Part shown: in pieces, positions 1-7,696 of the stretch
How positions within the stretch are numbered: position 1 is the stretch's first letter
How the letters are laid out: the number at the start of each line of letters is the position of its first letter
DNA from: an uncultured Erysipelotrichaceae bacterium
GTDB taxonomy: Bacteria; Bacillota_I; Bacilli_A; RFN20; CAG-826
DNA: 35,268 nt
Assembly: GCA_900315885.1 (NCBI GenBank)
Contig: ONAT01000015.1
Span: 1 to 35,268, forward strand
Direction of reading: 5' to 3'
Translations under genes and position numbers: made by a program
Notes under the pieces: model-generated
What the model was told of the DNA's origin: nothing
The model's input: only the letters and a program-made list of their open reading frames with translations
The model's database searches: none

Positions 1-72
1 GTGGTAATCCTAGGCACACCTGTTATTTGATTTCTCAAATTCTAGGGCGTTATTCGCCTAGTGTCTTACCAC
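1..72. other. Strongly folded element upstream of the first gene
   Basis: Bases 1-7 (GTGGTAA) pair perfectly with 66-72 (TTACCAC). Inside, 25-30 and 35-40 form a 6-bp hairpin (ATTTGA, loop TTTC, TCAAAT). Bases 42-49 and 55-61 form a second hairpin (CTAGGGCG with CGCCTAG, one bulged G). Bases 10-15 (CTAGGC) could compete for the same partner at 56-61. This is a closed multi-branch fold or a switch between two pairings. It lies 42 bases before the first start codon. It could be an origin or packaging hairpin of a single-stranded DNA element, or an RNA leader. The window begins exactly at this structure, so its full extent is unknown. Confidence 0.55.
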
Positions 73-114
73 TATTAATATTATACACAAAATTTTAAAG
101 GAGTGAACAAAAAA

Positions 115-1122
115 ATGAAAAATCAAGACAAAAAAACAAAAATAGGAATAGTTGCATTGTCACTTGTTTCTATCACTTTGACTGCAGGACTAGTGGCAAA
201 GTTTACAAAAAAGCCAGCTGATGTCCCATCAATTGACACTAAAATAGATCCACAAGTTGATTTTTATTTAGGTGAAACAATTTACGGCAAAGACTACGAA
301 AAGATTGCTAATATTCCTGAAGATGCAGAATATACAATCACTTATGATAACGCTGACTTAAATCTTGTTGATCAAGAAAAGCCAACTCAACCAGGTAATT
401 GGACTGCTAAATTAAAAGTTTCGGAAAGCGACAAATATCATGAAGGTATTTTTACAAAAAACTTTAATTATCAAACAACGTCTTATGCTAAAGTTTCTTC
501 ATTCTTCAAAAGCAGCAATGACTCTTGGGGAGGAGATTCAACTGGAACAAGTGTTAAATGCTCTGATAAGAATATCGTTTTCTCTCAAACTGCAGATGGA
601 CTTGAAGCGTCTTACAAATTGAGTATCGATACTACAAACGACACAAGTGCATGTTTAGACTCAAATTACACCATGTTCGATGGAACGTTTAAGATTTTAT
701 TTAAGACTGATTTAAGTGATTATGGCACTTTTGCATTCTGGCTCACTGGCATTGAAAACGAGCAAAATACTAAAGACGAAATTACTATTGAGTTAACAAA
801 GGATAAGGCTATTTTTGGTGCTGCTAAAGGCGAAACATACATCACACATGATAAAGTGTTAGATATTGACTATGCTGATGGATATTGGCATTCTTTAGAA
901 ATATTTTATGACCACACTACTCCTGAAGCAAAAATCACAATGGATGGCAAAGTTATTCATGAATTTGCAACTGAAGAGTTGCCAAATGTTGAATACGTAA
1001 TGCCACATATCGGTTTGCTTTATCCAACAAATCCTGCCTGGACAGGTGAAAAAACTGAAAAGCAAGTTACTGCAAATGTAGCTAATTATGAAGTTTACAA
1101 AGTGAATGGTGATGCACAATGA
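115..1122 (+). CDS. Membrane-anchored LamG/concanavalin-A-like protein
   Basis: A 335-residue protein. After a basic N-terminus, one hydrophobic segment at about residues 11-29 (IGIVALSLVSITLTAGLVA) acts as a signal-anchor. An extracellular part follows. From about residue 160 it has the strand pattern of a LamG-type jelly roll, with the characteristic stretch DGYWHSLEIFYD followed by KITMDGKVIHEF. Such folds usually bind glycans or serve as adhesion and structural domains; the ligand is unknown here. The ATG at 115 is chosen because the GTG at 103 overlaps the Shine-Dalgarno AAGGAG (98-103), which sits 11 bases before this ATG. The stop TGA overlaps the next start (ATGA), so the two genes are translationally coupled. 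It is the first gene of the element operon and may be a surface or virion protein. Confidence 0.75.
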   Translation: MKNQDKKTKIGIVALSLVSITLTAGLVAKFTKKPADVPSIDTKIDPQVDFYLGETIYGKDYEKIANIPEDAEYTITYDNADLNLVDQEKPTQPGNWTAKLKVSESDKYHEGIFTKNFNYQTTSYAKVSSFFKSSNDSWGGDSTGTSVKCSDKNIVFSQTADGLEASYKLSIDTTNDTSACLDSNYTMFDGTFKILFKTDLSDYGTFAFWLTGIENEQNTKDEITIELTKDKAIFGAAKGETYITHDKVLDIDYADGYWHSLEIFYDHTTPEAKITMDGKVIHEFATEELPNVEYVMPHIGLLYPTNPAWTGEKTEKQVTANVANYEVYKVNGDAQ

Positions 1123-3297
1123 TTAAAAAAAGTTTATTTATTTTTTCGCTATTAACAACTTTGTCAGTTTTTGGATTTAATAAGGATATTAAAATTGCCA
1201 AAGCTGATAATACCCCACTTGATAATTTAGTTGAATCAGGATATATTACCCAGAATTTTGTAAATTCCAATGGATATGTTGATTTATCTACAAATGAAAA
1301 ATTCCAAAGGGTATCTGATTATTATACAGTAAATAGATCAGGAGACTTTACTACTGTAGGTTGGAATACTGCTATTATGGATGTTATTTTTGAGAACAAA
1401 ACAGCCATTGCTCCTGAAGTATTTCACAAAAATACTGAGTCAAACAACAGCATATTGGGCCACTGATGGAACACATGGAGGATATTATTCTTTAATTTCT
1501 CAAAAAGTTGCAGTCAATATGGTTTTTAATGATTGGAACACTGCAAAAGAACAACCACTAGAGTTTGTGTTTGCTTTAGATGAAGATTTTGATCATCAGG
1601 CTGATTGTTATTTTCAAGAATTATTATATTTCCTTAAAACATACACCGATAACGATTTTACTTTGCCAATTTTACAAGTTGATGGACAAGTATTACTCGA
1701 AATATCAAAAACTGGAGATGAGTTCAGTTACCATTCTTATGATAGTCGTATTTATTTAGGATATGGTTCTATTGGGCTAGATTCTGATAATAATCCTATT
1801 GTTGGTCCAACTGGTGAATTTTTTGTAGAATTGCCATTTAGAAATTATATTCAAACTATCGAAGTACTCCAATTTCAGCATTGGACTGATGAAGAAATAT
1901 TTCGAAGTGAACCAGTTGATAGTTTCGTTGCTAATACTATTTGGCTAGATCCAACTGCGGCAAGTAATTCAAAATTTTCACCATTTGGTTTTTCTAACCT
2001 TGACTTTAAAAATGGACAATTGACTGCGATTTCAGGTACTGCGCCTTTGCGAACAAAAACAACATTTGGTTATATTACCGATTATTTTAACCTTGATTAC
2101 ATTGTCATTGATGATGAATTAGTTGTTTATACGAAACCTACGGAACTATATGCTTTAGGATATGGACGAGAATTGGTTTATGAATTATATTCTGATATTA
2201 ATTTAACAAAGAAATTTGATTATAATTCAAATTCATCATTTATTAAAAAATTAAAAGCTTCAGGTGTGGATGTTAATTTCAATATTACTTATTATTCATA
2301 TCGTTTGATTTTTAATTCAAAAGACTTATCAGAAAATTTACATGATTTGTTGACTGATTCGCTTCGTCCTACCGGCTACAATGATAAACCTCTTACTAGT
2401 CTAGATTTAGAGGAAATATTGGGCTTCAATCCACGCCCTCGTAAACAAGCTCGTTACGCAAATACTGAAGAAAATGAAAATAAGTCTGCAATTGTTGATT
2501 GTGGCAACTATTATCTTTTCTCTTATAAGGCCGATTTTGATATTCATGAATATCATTTTGAGACTTTGCAAACACATGATTTCGGTTTGTCTAGATTGTT
2601 TTTTAAAGCTCAGGATATTACTTCGGCTCTGAATGTTCGATTTGTAAAAGGTGTAATGTTTTATTATCAATATCAGGAGGGCGATAATGCTGATACAGAA
2701 TACTCGTTAGCGATTGTTACTGGTGATATGCCCGTTGATGGTGCTGCTTCAGGAATATTTGGATTGCCTGAGAACCAAATGATTAAAAAGTCTGATAATT
2801 TTGGCAGTGAGTTTACTTTACGTGCGATGACAGGCTGGGAAGTTTTGGGATGTTTGTTGACATTTAGAACTGTTGGTAGTTTATCAAATACTGCAGATTG
2901 TTTTGCAATTTCTACGCCTGCAAACGTGAAATATAAAGATTTATGCTCATTAATCTACTGCACTGAATCGGGCGATATTGTTAATTTATCGGCATTTCAT
3001 GATAAACGTGGAAAAGGATACACAGGTGTTGTTGGTGCTGATGGTAAAATTACTATTATTGATATTAATGGTAATAAACATCCTGGTTATCATTTTGATG
3101 AGGAAACTGGTGTACTTAAGGATTATTTAGGACAAACAGTACATGGCCATGGCGTTGGTGATGGTGATGAGTGGTGGCGTAAATTATTAGCTGTTATTTC
3201 AGTCGTTGCTGTCGTTGGAGGAGTGGCATGGGTTATTTCTAAAGTAGGTCCAACTTTTGCAATAGTGTTTTCAAATCGAAAGAAAAGAAAGAAATAG
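1119..3297 (+). pseudogene. Large secreted protein with C-terminal membrane anchor, split by a frameshift
   Basis: Two overlapping reading frames together make one protein of about 725 residues. Frame one (1119-1466) supplies a signal peptide (MIKKSLFIFSLLTTLSVFGF) and the mature N-terminus. It then runs into TGA at 1464-1466. The remainder continues in the +1 frame to 3297. Dropping one A from the A5 run near 1428 (CAC AAA AAT) joins them smoothly as VFHK-ILSQTTAYWATDG. The C-terminus has one hydrophobic helix (LLAVISVVAVVGGVAWVI) followed by a positive tail (NRKKRKK). This signal-ectodomain-anchor topology is that of phage adsorption or minor coat proteins such as pIII, and of ordinary surface proteins. 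No family was recognised in the ectodomain. The break may be true decay, a consensus error, or slippage during expression; the downstream frame otherwise has no stops over 1.9 kb. Confidence 0.7.
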
Positions 3298-3311
3298 GAT
3301 GATCATGTACT

Positions 3312-3713
3312 ATGAATATATCTATTTCCAAAAAGGATACTGCAGGACTATTTTTAAAAATCCTGATAGTCATCCTAGTAATTCTTTTCTTTAGCATTAT
3401 TAACTTGAGCTTTACGGAAACTTTTAATGTGAATATTCCTGATACATTATCAGGCAAAATATTCTATAACGAGAAATTAACTGAAATATATAGTTTCGGT
3501 GATTCTACTTCGGGTAGATATACAAGCGTTGATACTGAAGATGAGTTAGTTATTAAAACGAACATTAATTTCAATTACATAATTAATCATGATGATAGCA
3601 ATGTAACAATCACTCTTATTAAAACTGAAGATAATTCTCGAACACTTACTTTTGTCAAAGATGGACTACTCGATATTCCAAATAACAAATACTTTATTGA
3701 ACTAATAGAATAA
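3312..3713 (+). CDS. Small single-span membrane protein of the element
   Basis: A 133-residue protein with a short cytoplasmic N-terminus, one strongly hydrophobic segment at about residues 13-32 (LFLKILIVILVILFFSIINL) and an extracellular domain of about 95 residues rich in alternating beta-type sequence. It follows the previous gene by 14 bases and precedes the ATPase by 21 bases, so it is part of the same transcription unit. The Shine-Dalgarno is weak (AGGA about 12 bases upstream). No family is recognised. Its place between a large surface protein and a membrane ATPase fits an accessory envelope or assembly component; this is inferred from position only. Confidence 0.7.
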   Translation: MNISISKKDTAGLFLKILIVILVILFFSIINLSFTETFNVNIPDTLSGKIFYNEKLTEIYSFGDSTSGRYTSVDTEDELVIKTNINFNYIINHDDSNVTITLIKTEDNSRTLTFVKDGLLDIPNNKYFIELIE

Positions 3714-3734
3714 CAGCCAGGAGGTTATTTCTTC

Positions 3735-5915
3735 ATGAAAAGATTATTAAATTTAATAGCACAATTTTTAAAAACTAATTGGAAGCAACTATTACTTCTG
3801 ATTACTTTAGTTGTGCTATTTTTTATTTTTTGCTTTGAGACTCATGTAACAAGGTTTTGGCTTTCTCTTAAGAGTTTTGGAACTTCGTTTAGATATTATT
3901 TTCAATCTATTTATTTAAATTCAGATGATATTAGTATTCCTCCAACTTCTTTAGATAATTTAATAGCTGAAAATGGTGGCTCGATACTAAATTTAATTCC
4001 TATTGATTTTGGCGCTTTTTGGAAGCGTATGCCAGTGTTTTTAGCCCTCTTAATAAATCCTACATTTTGGTCGAATTGGTGGACTGAAGTTTCATTAACA
4101 CTCAATAAATTAATCCTGGTAATGAACTTACTAGTTGTTTTCTTCATGATTGTTTTAATCTTAAAGAAAAACAGAAAATATGTTGATAACGACACTCCTG
4201 AAGCAACTAAAGCACTCAAGAAATATTTAGCATTTAAAGATAAAATTAGGCCGAAGATCTGTTTATTAAAAAATGCTATTAATACCTTCTTTAAAAAGTG
4301 GCTAAAAATAGCGCTCCTGGTAATGCTAATTAGTTATTTGAATCTACCAATATTAGCTTTAGATATTTTGGCAAATTATTTTTTCTTTTTAGCAGGCTTT
4401 AACCTCAATACAATCTGGCAAAGTGTCTTATTGATTGCTTTAGACTTTTTACCAGGATATTTCTCAATACCATTGATAATTAGATTAATAGCGCTCTATC
4501 TAATATTCGATTTTGTTCGAATAAGAAACGCTAACAATAGGCTGCAGGATATCCTGGATAAGGATATTAGTTTTCTCGAAGAGACTGGCAATGCAATTTT
4601 GATAACTGGTGCTTCGGGAGTTGGTAAGAATGCCCTGGAGACTTGTCTAACACTAATTTACGGAGATATAATGCTTCCCAACATGCTTTTAGGAATTATG
4701 CAGGAAATCGAAAGGAAATTCCCTTTCGCAAATTATGATGCGTTTGCTAAATTGGTGGATGAAAAAACAAGCTCGAAAGCCTTTAGAACTCAGGACGATA
4801 TTTATAACTACTTTAGTAAAGTGAATGTCTTATATAAAAAGACAAAAAATCCAGCTTTGTATTTTTATCCAAAAAACGAGCTTTTCGAAACGTGGGACGA
4901 ACTGACTATTGAAAAGTTTTCGCAAGCCATAATGGACTGGTGTTTAGCTTATTTCTTCTATCGCGTTAAAGACCCTTTAAGCGTTAGTAACTATACTATC
5001 ATTTTTAATTCTAAAGAAAATCCAGACAATCATTATTTCAACGTGAGTAAAACCGACATGCTTCAAGAAAGCCAGGATGATTACCTTAATAGACAAACCA
5101 ATAAAATAATTAATTTTGACTTCTTACGTCTTGGCAAAAAAATGGATACGTATGCTGTTAACCAGGATTATATTCCTGATATTGGAATCTATAGTATCAC
5201 GGAAGCGGGAAAAGAAAGGGGTGATACAGAGACTCTTAAGAACGCTAAGCGTGACGCAAACGGAGCGAATACAAAAAACGATTTGTTTAATGAGCGTTTA
5301 AAAATATGGCGTCATCCATCAACAATTCGCTTTAGAACTCTTTTCAAACTCATCATGGACGATCAACAAAATATCGCAGTCAATTCCGAGCTGCGAAAAT
5401 GCTTTGAGAATATACTCACTTTAGACAGGAACAAGATGAACGTTAAATCATGTTTAAAATCATGGTGGCTAGAGAGTTATATTTGCAAGATAATTTTATC
5501 AAATTATGATAAATATTCACTACACAGGAAAGAAATCAAGTTAAGACAATCTTTGCCTAATTATCTTCTAAAGAAGTTAGTCAATCACGTAAACACTTAC
5601 TACATGCGCCGCTTCAATCATTACACTTATACCGAATGTAATGTTTATAACATGAACGGCTCAACTGCTGGTGTAAGTGAAGAAGTCAATAACAAAACCT
5701 TGTTCATAATCAACAAAATTGCTTATTCTGGACGATATGAGACTGCGTCCCTAAAGAAGTTATTTTTATCGCAAATGAGAAACGCCAGATTATCATTCGA
5801 GGATCTTCAAAGTTTCGAATTTAAAACGCCGAGTAATGATGAATATAAATCAATGCACTCGTATTTCTACAGTGCGACATTTAACAACACCAGCACTAAT
5901 AAGGAGGACAAGTAA
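3735..5915 (+). CDS. Polytopic membrane protein with P-loop ATPase domain, candidate phage assembly ATPase
   Basis: A 726-residue protein. The first 260 residues hold several hydrophobic helices (about 18-36, 97-110, 124-144, 187-222 and 229-261). A cytoplasmic domain follows, with a Walker-A-like motif at residues 292-299 (GASGVGKN) after a hydrophobic strand (AILI). A second conserved-looking block, IGIYSITEAGKERGD then NLxxRLxxWRHPSTI-like residues, lies near 480-540 and could include Walker B. A single membrane P-loop ATPase among surface-protein genes matches the morphogenesis ATPase (Zot/pI-like) of filamentous phages. Classical pI has its membrane segment after the ATPase; here the order is reversed. 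The residue after the P-loop lysine is N299 instead of S or T. A good Shine-Dalgarno (AGGAGG) precedes the ATG. A conjugation-type or DNA-pumping ATPase is the main alternative. Confidence 0.6.
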   Translation: MKRLLNLIAQFLKTNWKQLLLLITLVVLFFIFCFETHVTRFWLSLKSFGTSFRYYFQSIYLNSDDISIPPTSLDNLIAENGGSILNLIPIDFGAFWKRMPVFLALLINPTFWSNWWTEVSLTLNKLILVMNLLVVFFMIVLILKKNRKYVDNDTPEATKALKKYLAFKDKIRPKICLLKNAINTFFKKWLKIALLVMLISYLNLPILALDILANYFFFLAGFNLNTIWQSVLLIALDFLPGYFSIPLIIRLIALYLIFDFVRIRNANNRLQDILDKDISFLEETGNAILITGASGVGKNALETCLTLIYGDIMLPNMLLGIMQEIERKFPFANYDAFAKLVDEKTSSKAFRTQDDIYNYFSKVNVLYKKTKNPALYFYPKNELFETWDELTIEKFSQAIMDWCLAYFFYRVKDPLSVSNYTIIFNSKENPDNHYFNVSKTDMLQESQDDYLNRQTNKIINFDFLRLGKKMDTYAVNQDYIPDIGIYSITEAGKERGDTETLKNAKRDANGANTKNDLFNERLKIWRHPSTIRFRTLFKLIMDDQQNIAVNSELRKCFENILTLDRNKMNVKSCLKSWWLESYICKIILSNYDKYSLHRKEIKLRQSLPNYLLKKLVNHVNTYYMRRFNHYTYTECNVYNMNGSTAGVSEEVNNKTLFIINKIAYSGRYETASLKKLFLSQMRNARLSFEDLQSFEFKTPSNDEYKSMHSYFYSATFNNTSTNKEDK

Positions 5916-5917
5916 TA

Positions 5918-6106
5918 ATGGACAACGATGATTTAAGAGCTTTAGAAATTATTAAAAAGCATATTCGATTTTTCAAAAAACCTGTAGATATTAACACTGA
6001 AAAGATATCTATATATCTGCTTAAGAATGGCTCTTACGACGATGATTTTGATTTTCTTAAGAAATGGATAAAGCAAGTTGAAAAAGAGCGAGGATGGAGG
6101 CTTTAA
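5918..6106 (+). CDS. Small hypothetical protein of the element
   Basis: A 62-residue charged protein with no membrane segment or signal peptide. It starts 3 bases after the ATPase stop, with AAGGAGG positioned before the ATG, so it is very likely translated from the same mRNA. The sequence is rich in Lys, Asp and Glu with aromatic residues (HIRFFKKP, DDDFDFLKKWIKQVEKE), and the second half looks helical. No family is recognised. A small soluble cytoplasmic helper, for example in regulation or DNA binding, is possible but not shown. Confidence 0.6.
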   Translation: MDNDDLRALEIIKKHIRFFKKPVDINTEKISIYLLKNGSYDDDFDFLKKWIKQVEKERGWRL

Positions 6107-6108
6107 TT

Positions 6109-6300
6109 ATGAAATTAATCATTAAATATTTTGATAAGAATTTACGTCGCAAGACGAAGCAATACCAGGTTGATTCTCTGGACTTTAGAACATGGCCGAA
6201 ACAAGCTCGAGATTTAATATCTTCTTTAGATAACGTAATCGAAAGCGTGTATTACGTGCAATACGATATCAATGATTTTAAAAGAATGGAGAGTGGTTAA
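6109..6300 (+). CDS. Small hypothetical protein preceding the integrase
   Basis: A 63-residue soluble protein. The ATG at 6109 is preferred over the one at 6094 because GGAGG lies about 8 bases upstream of it, and this start falls just after the previous gene's stop. It begins MKLIIKYFDKNLRRKTKQYQ, a beta-like then basic pattern. It ends at 6300, two bases before the likely integrase start. No family is recognised. Its position directly before an integrase would suit an excision or copy-control factor, but no winged-helix or HTH signature is visible, so no function is assigned. Confidence 0.55.
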   Translation: MKLIIKYFDKNLRRKTKQYQVDSLDFRTWPKQARDLISSLDNVIESVYYVQYDINDFKRMESG

Positions 6301-6301
6301 A

Positions 6302-7381
6302 TTGCCAGTATATAAATACAGATTAAAAGATAAGCCAATGTTTTATATAAAGGTTAATATTAATGGTAAGCAATTATGTAAACGTGGTTTTTCAAACAAA
6401 AAAGATGCTCAAATATTTGAAGCTTCATTACTGAAAGATAATTCAGCTTACATTTGTAGGCACTACCTAGTTTCCGACGTAATTAATTTTTACAAAGAGG
6501 ATCTAAAATCACGTGTAAAAATTACCACCTACACTCAAAACCTAAACGTTTTAAATAATCATATATACCCATATTTTAAAGATTTGCAAATCTCGAAAAT
6601 CACACAAGGCTCTCTAAAGATATTTTATCTTAAGACTCTCGACAATAAATCTTATAAGGATAAAAATAAGATATTCATGGTCGCACGTGATTTTCTAAAC
6701 TATCTCAAAGAATATGGCTTAACAAATTCACTAAATTTGAAAATGTTAAAAGCACCTTATAATTCAGCTTCACGAATTAGAATCTACAACTACTATACAC
6801 GTGAAGACTTCAACAAATTCATTTCAGTATGCTCATCGAAACGCTATCGATTAATATTCTTATTACTTTTCAATTACGGACTTCGTATTGGCGAATTGTT
6901 AGCACTTAAGCATAGTGACTTTTCAAAAGACGCATTGCACGTGCGCGCTTCTATAACGAGTAAATGTATTACGCATGGCCAACTCGAAGTATCAACGAAG
7001 AACGCTTCATCAAATCGCGTATATCCTATGCTTGAAGTAATCAGAACAGCATATATCGATTATCTTAATTCTGACGAGCTTCATGATAGTGAATATGTAT
7101 TCTCAAACGGAGGTAAATATCTAACCATTGGAGAAACTCCTATTCGCTCATATCAGAAGCACTTGGAAAAGTTATCAGGTGTCAAACATATTAAGCTACA
7201 TGAATTCAGGCATTCCTGCGCAACTGAGTTAATTAACTACGGCTTTACGCCCGAGCAAGTAGCGGCATGGCTTGGCCATAAATCAAGTGTAACAACATTA
7301 AATACTTATTTTCATTTGTTTCCAGCCAAAAAAGCAGATATTGCTAACTATTATAACGCTCTATCTCGTATCAAAAATTGA
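6302..7381 (+). CDS. int: Tyrosine-type site-specific integrase
   Basis: Tyrosine recombinases integrate and excise elements at attachment sites through a covalent 3'-phosphotyrosine. The catalytic set is visible: Arg in NYGLRIGELLALK, the HxxR box in LHEFRHSCATELI, His in WLGHKSSVTT and the nucleophile Tyr in LNTYFHLF. The N-terminus (PVYKYRLKDKPMFYIKVNINGK) looks like an AP2-type arm-binding domain, followed by a SAM-like core-binding domain (about residues 55-150). An ATG at 6272 also opens the frame but has no Shine-Dalgarno. The TTG at 6302 has GGAG about 10 bases upstream and gives the usual MPVYKY start, so I prefer it (359 residues). It lies beside tRNA-Ile, the likely attachment target. 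The stop is TGA. Confidence 0.93.
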   Translation: MPVYKYRLKDKPMFYIKVNINGKQLCKRGFSNKKDAQIFEASLLKDNSAYICRHYLVSDVINFYKEDLKSRVKITTYTQNLNVLNNHIYPYFKDLQISKITQGSLKIFYLKTLDNKSYKDKNKIFMVARDFLNYLKEYGLTNSLNLKMLKAPYNSASRIRIYNYYTREDFNKFISVCSSKRYRLIFLLLFNYGLRIGELLALKHSDFSKDALHVRASITSKCITHGQLEVSTKNASSNRVYPMLEVIRTAYIDYLNSDELHDSEYVFSNGGKYLTIGETPIRSYQKHLEKLSGVKHIKLHEFRHSCATELINYGFTPEQVAAWLGHKSSVTTLNTYFHLFPAKKADIANYYNALSRIKN

Positions 7382-7409
7382 CGTAACTCGTATCAAATCG
7401 TATCAAAAA
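7366..7409. repeat. Three direct repeats TCGTATCAAA beside the integrase
   Basis: TCGTATCAAA occurs at 7366-7375, 7388-7397 and 7398-7407. The first copy overlaps the last codons of the integrase. The repeats lie between the integrase and the tRNA 3' end, where arm-type integrase or excisionase sites commonly sit. They are direct repeats and not palindromes, with spacings of 22 and 10 bases. The binding role is inferred from position. Confidence 0.5.
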
Positions 7410-7423
7410 TTTTTGTAAACAAC

Positions 7424-7446
7424 AAAAAAACGCCGATACAATCGGC
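7424..7446 (-). terminator. Intrinsic terminator of the tRNA-Ile transcript
   Basis: On the minus strand GCCGAT-TGT-ATCGGC forms a perfect 6-bp hairpin followed by G and seven T residues (plus-strand A run 7424-7430). It lies 15 bases beyond the tRNA CCA end. It is on the element side of the presumed attachment site, so it was brought in by the element or recreated on integration. Confidence 0.8.
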
Positions 7447-7460
7447 ATTATTTAAAACAA

Positions 7461-7537
<77 letters not shown>

Positions 7538-7635
7538 ATTTATTACTTACGCTATATAAATATAATACAAACAAACTTTAATTGCAATACTTTTTTAAAA
7601 AATCTTATTAACAAATTATTACTATTTTGCAATAT

Positions 7636-7663
7636 AAAAAGTGGTCTATTAAGAAGACCACTT
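7636..7663 (-). terminator. Terminator of the 594-residue lipoprotein gene
   Basis: Minus-strand hairpin AAGTGGTCT with AGACCACTT (9 bp, 6-7 base loop) followed by a T-rich tail, about 35 bases after the stop codon at 7697. Confidence 0.85.
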
Positions 7664-7696
7664 AATATATTTAGTTTCTAATCTTTAACAAAGTCA

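Larger units (their letters stand above)
1..7460 (+). mobile_element. Partial integrated element ending at tRNA-Ile, possibly a filamentous-phage-like prophage
   Basis: Seven plus-strand genes lie head to tail with very short gaps or overlaps and end in a tyrosine integrase, whose 3' end is about 80 bases from the 3' end of a tRNA-Ile gene. Integration at a tRNA 3' end with the integrase next to the attachment site is the usual arrangement for such elements. The cargo is membrane and surface proteins, one polytopic P-loop ATPase and small proteins. There is no terminase, portal, tail, relaxase or transposase gene. Envelope proteins plus one ATPase plus integrase is the layout of integrated inoviruses and plectroviruses. 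The left end, the second attachment site and any replication initiator or coat gene would lie before position 1. The integrated element is well supported; the filamentous-phage reading is inference. Confidence 0.62.

Noticed and set aside
103-114. GTG start for the first element gene
   Set aside because: It overlaps the Shine-Dalgarno AAGGAG at 98-103; the ATG at 115 has correct spacing.
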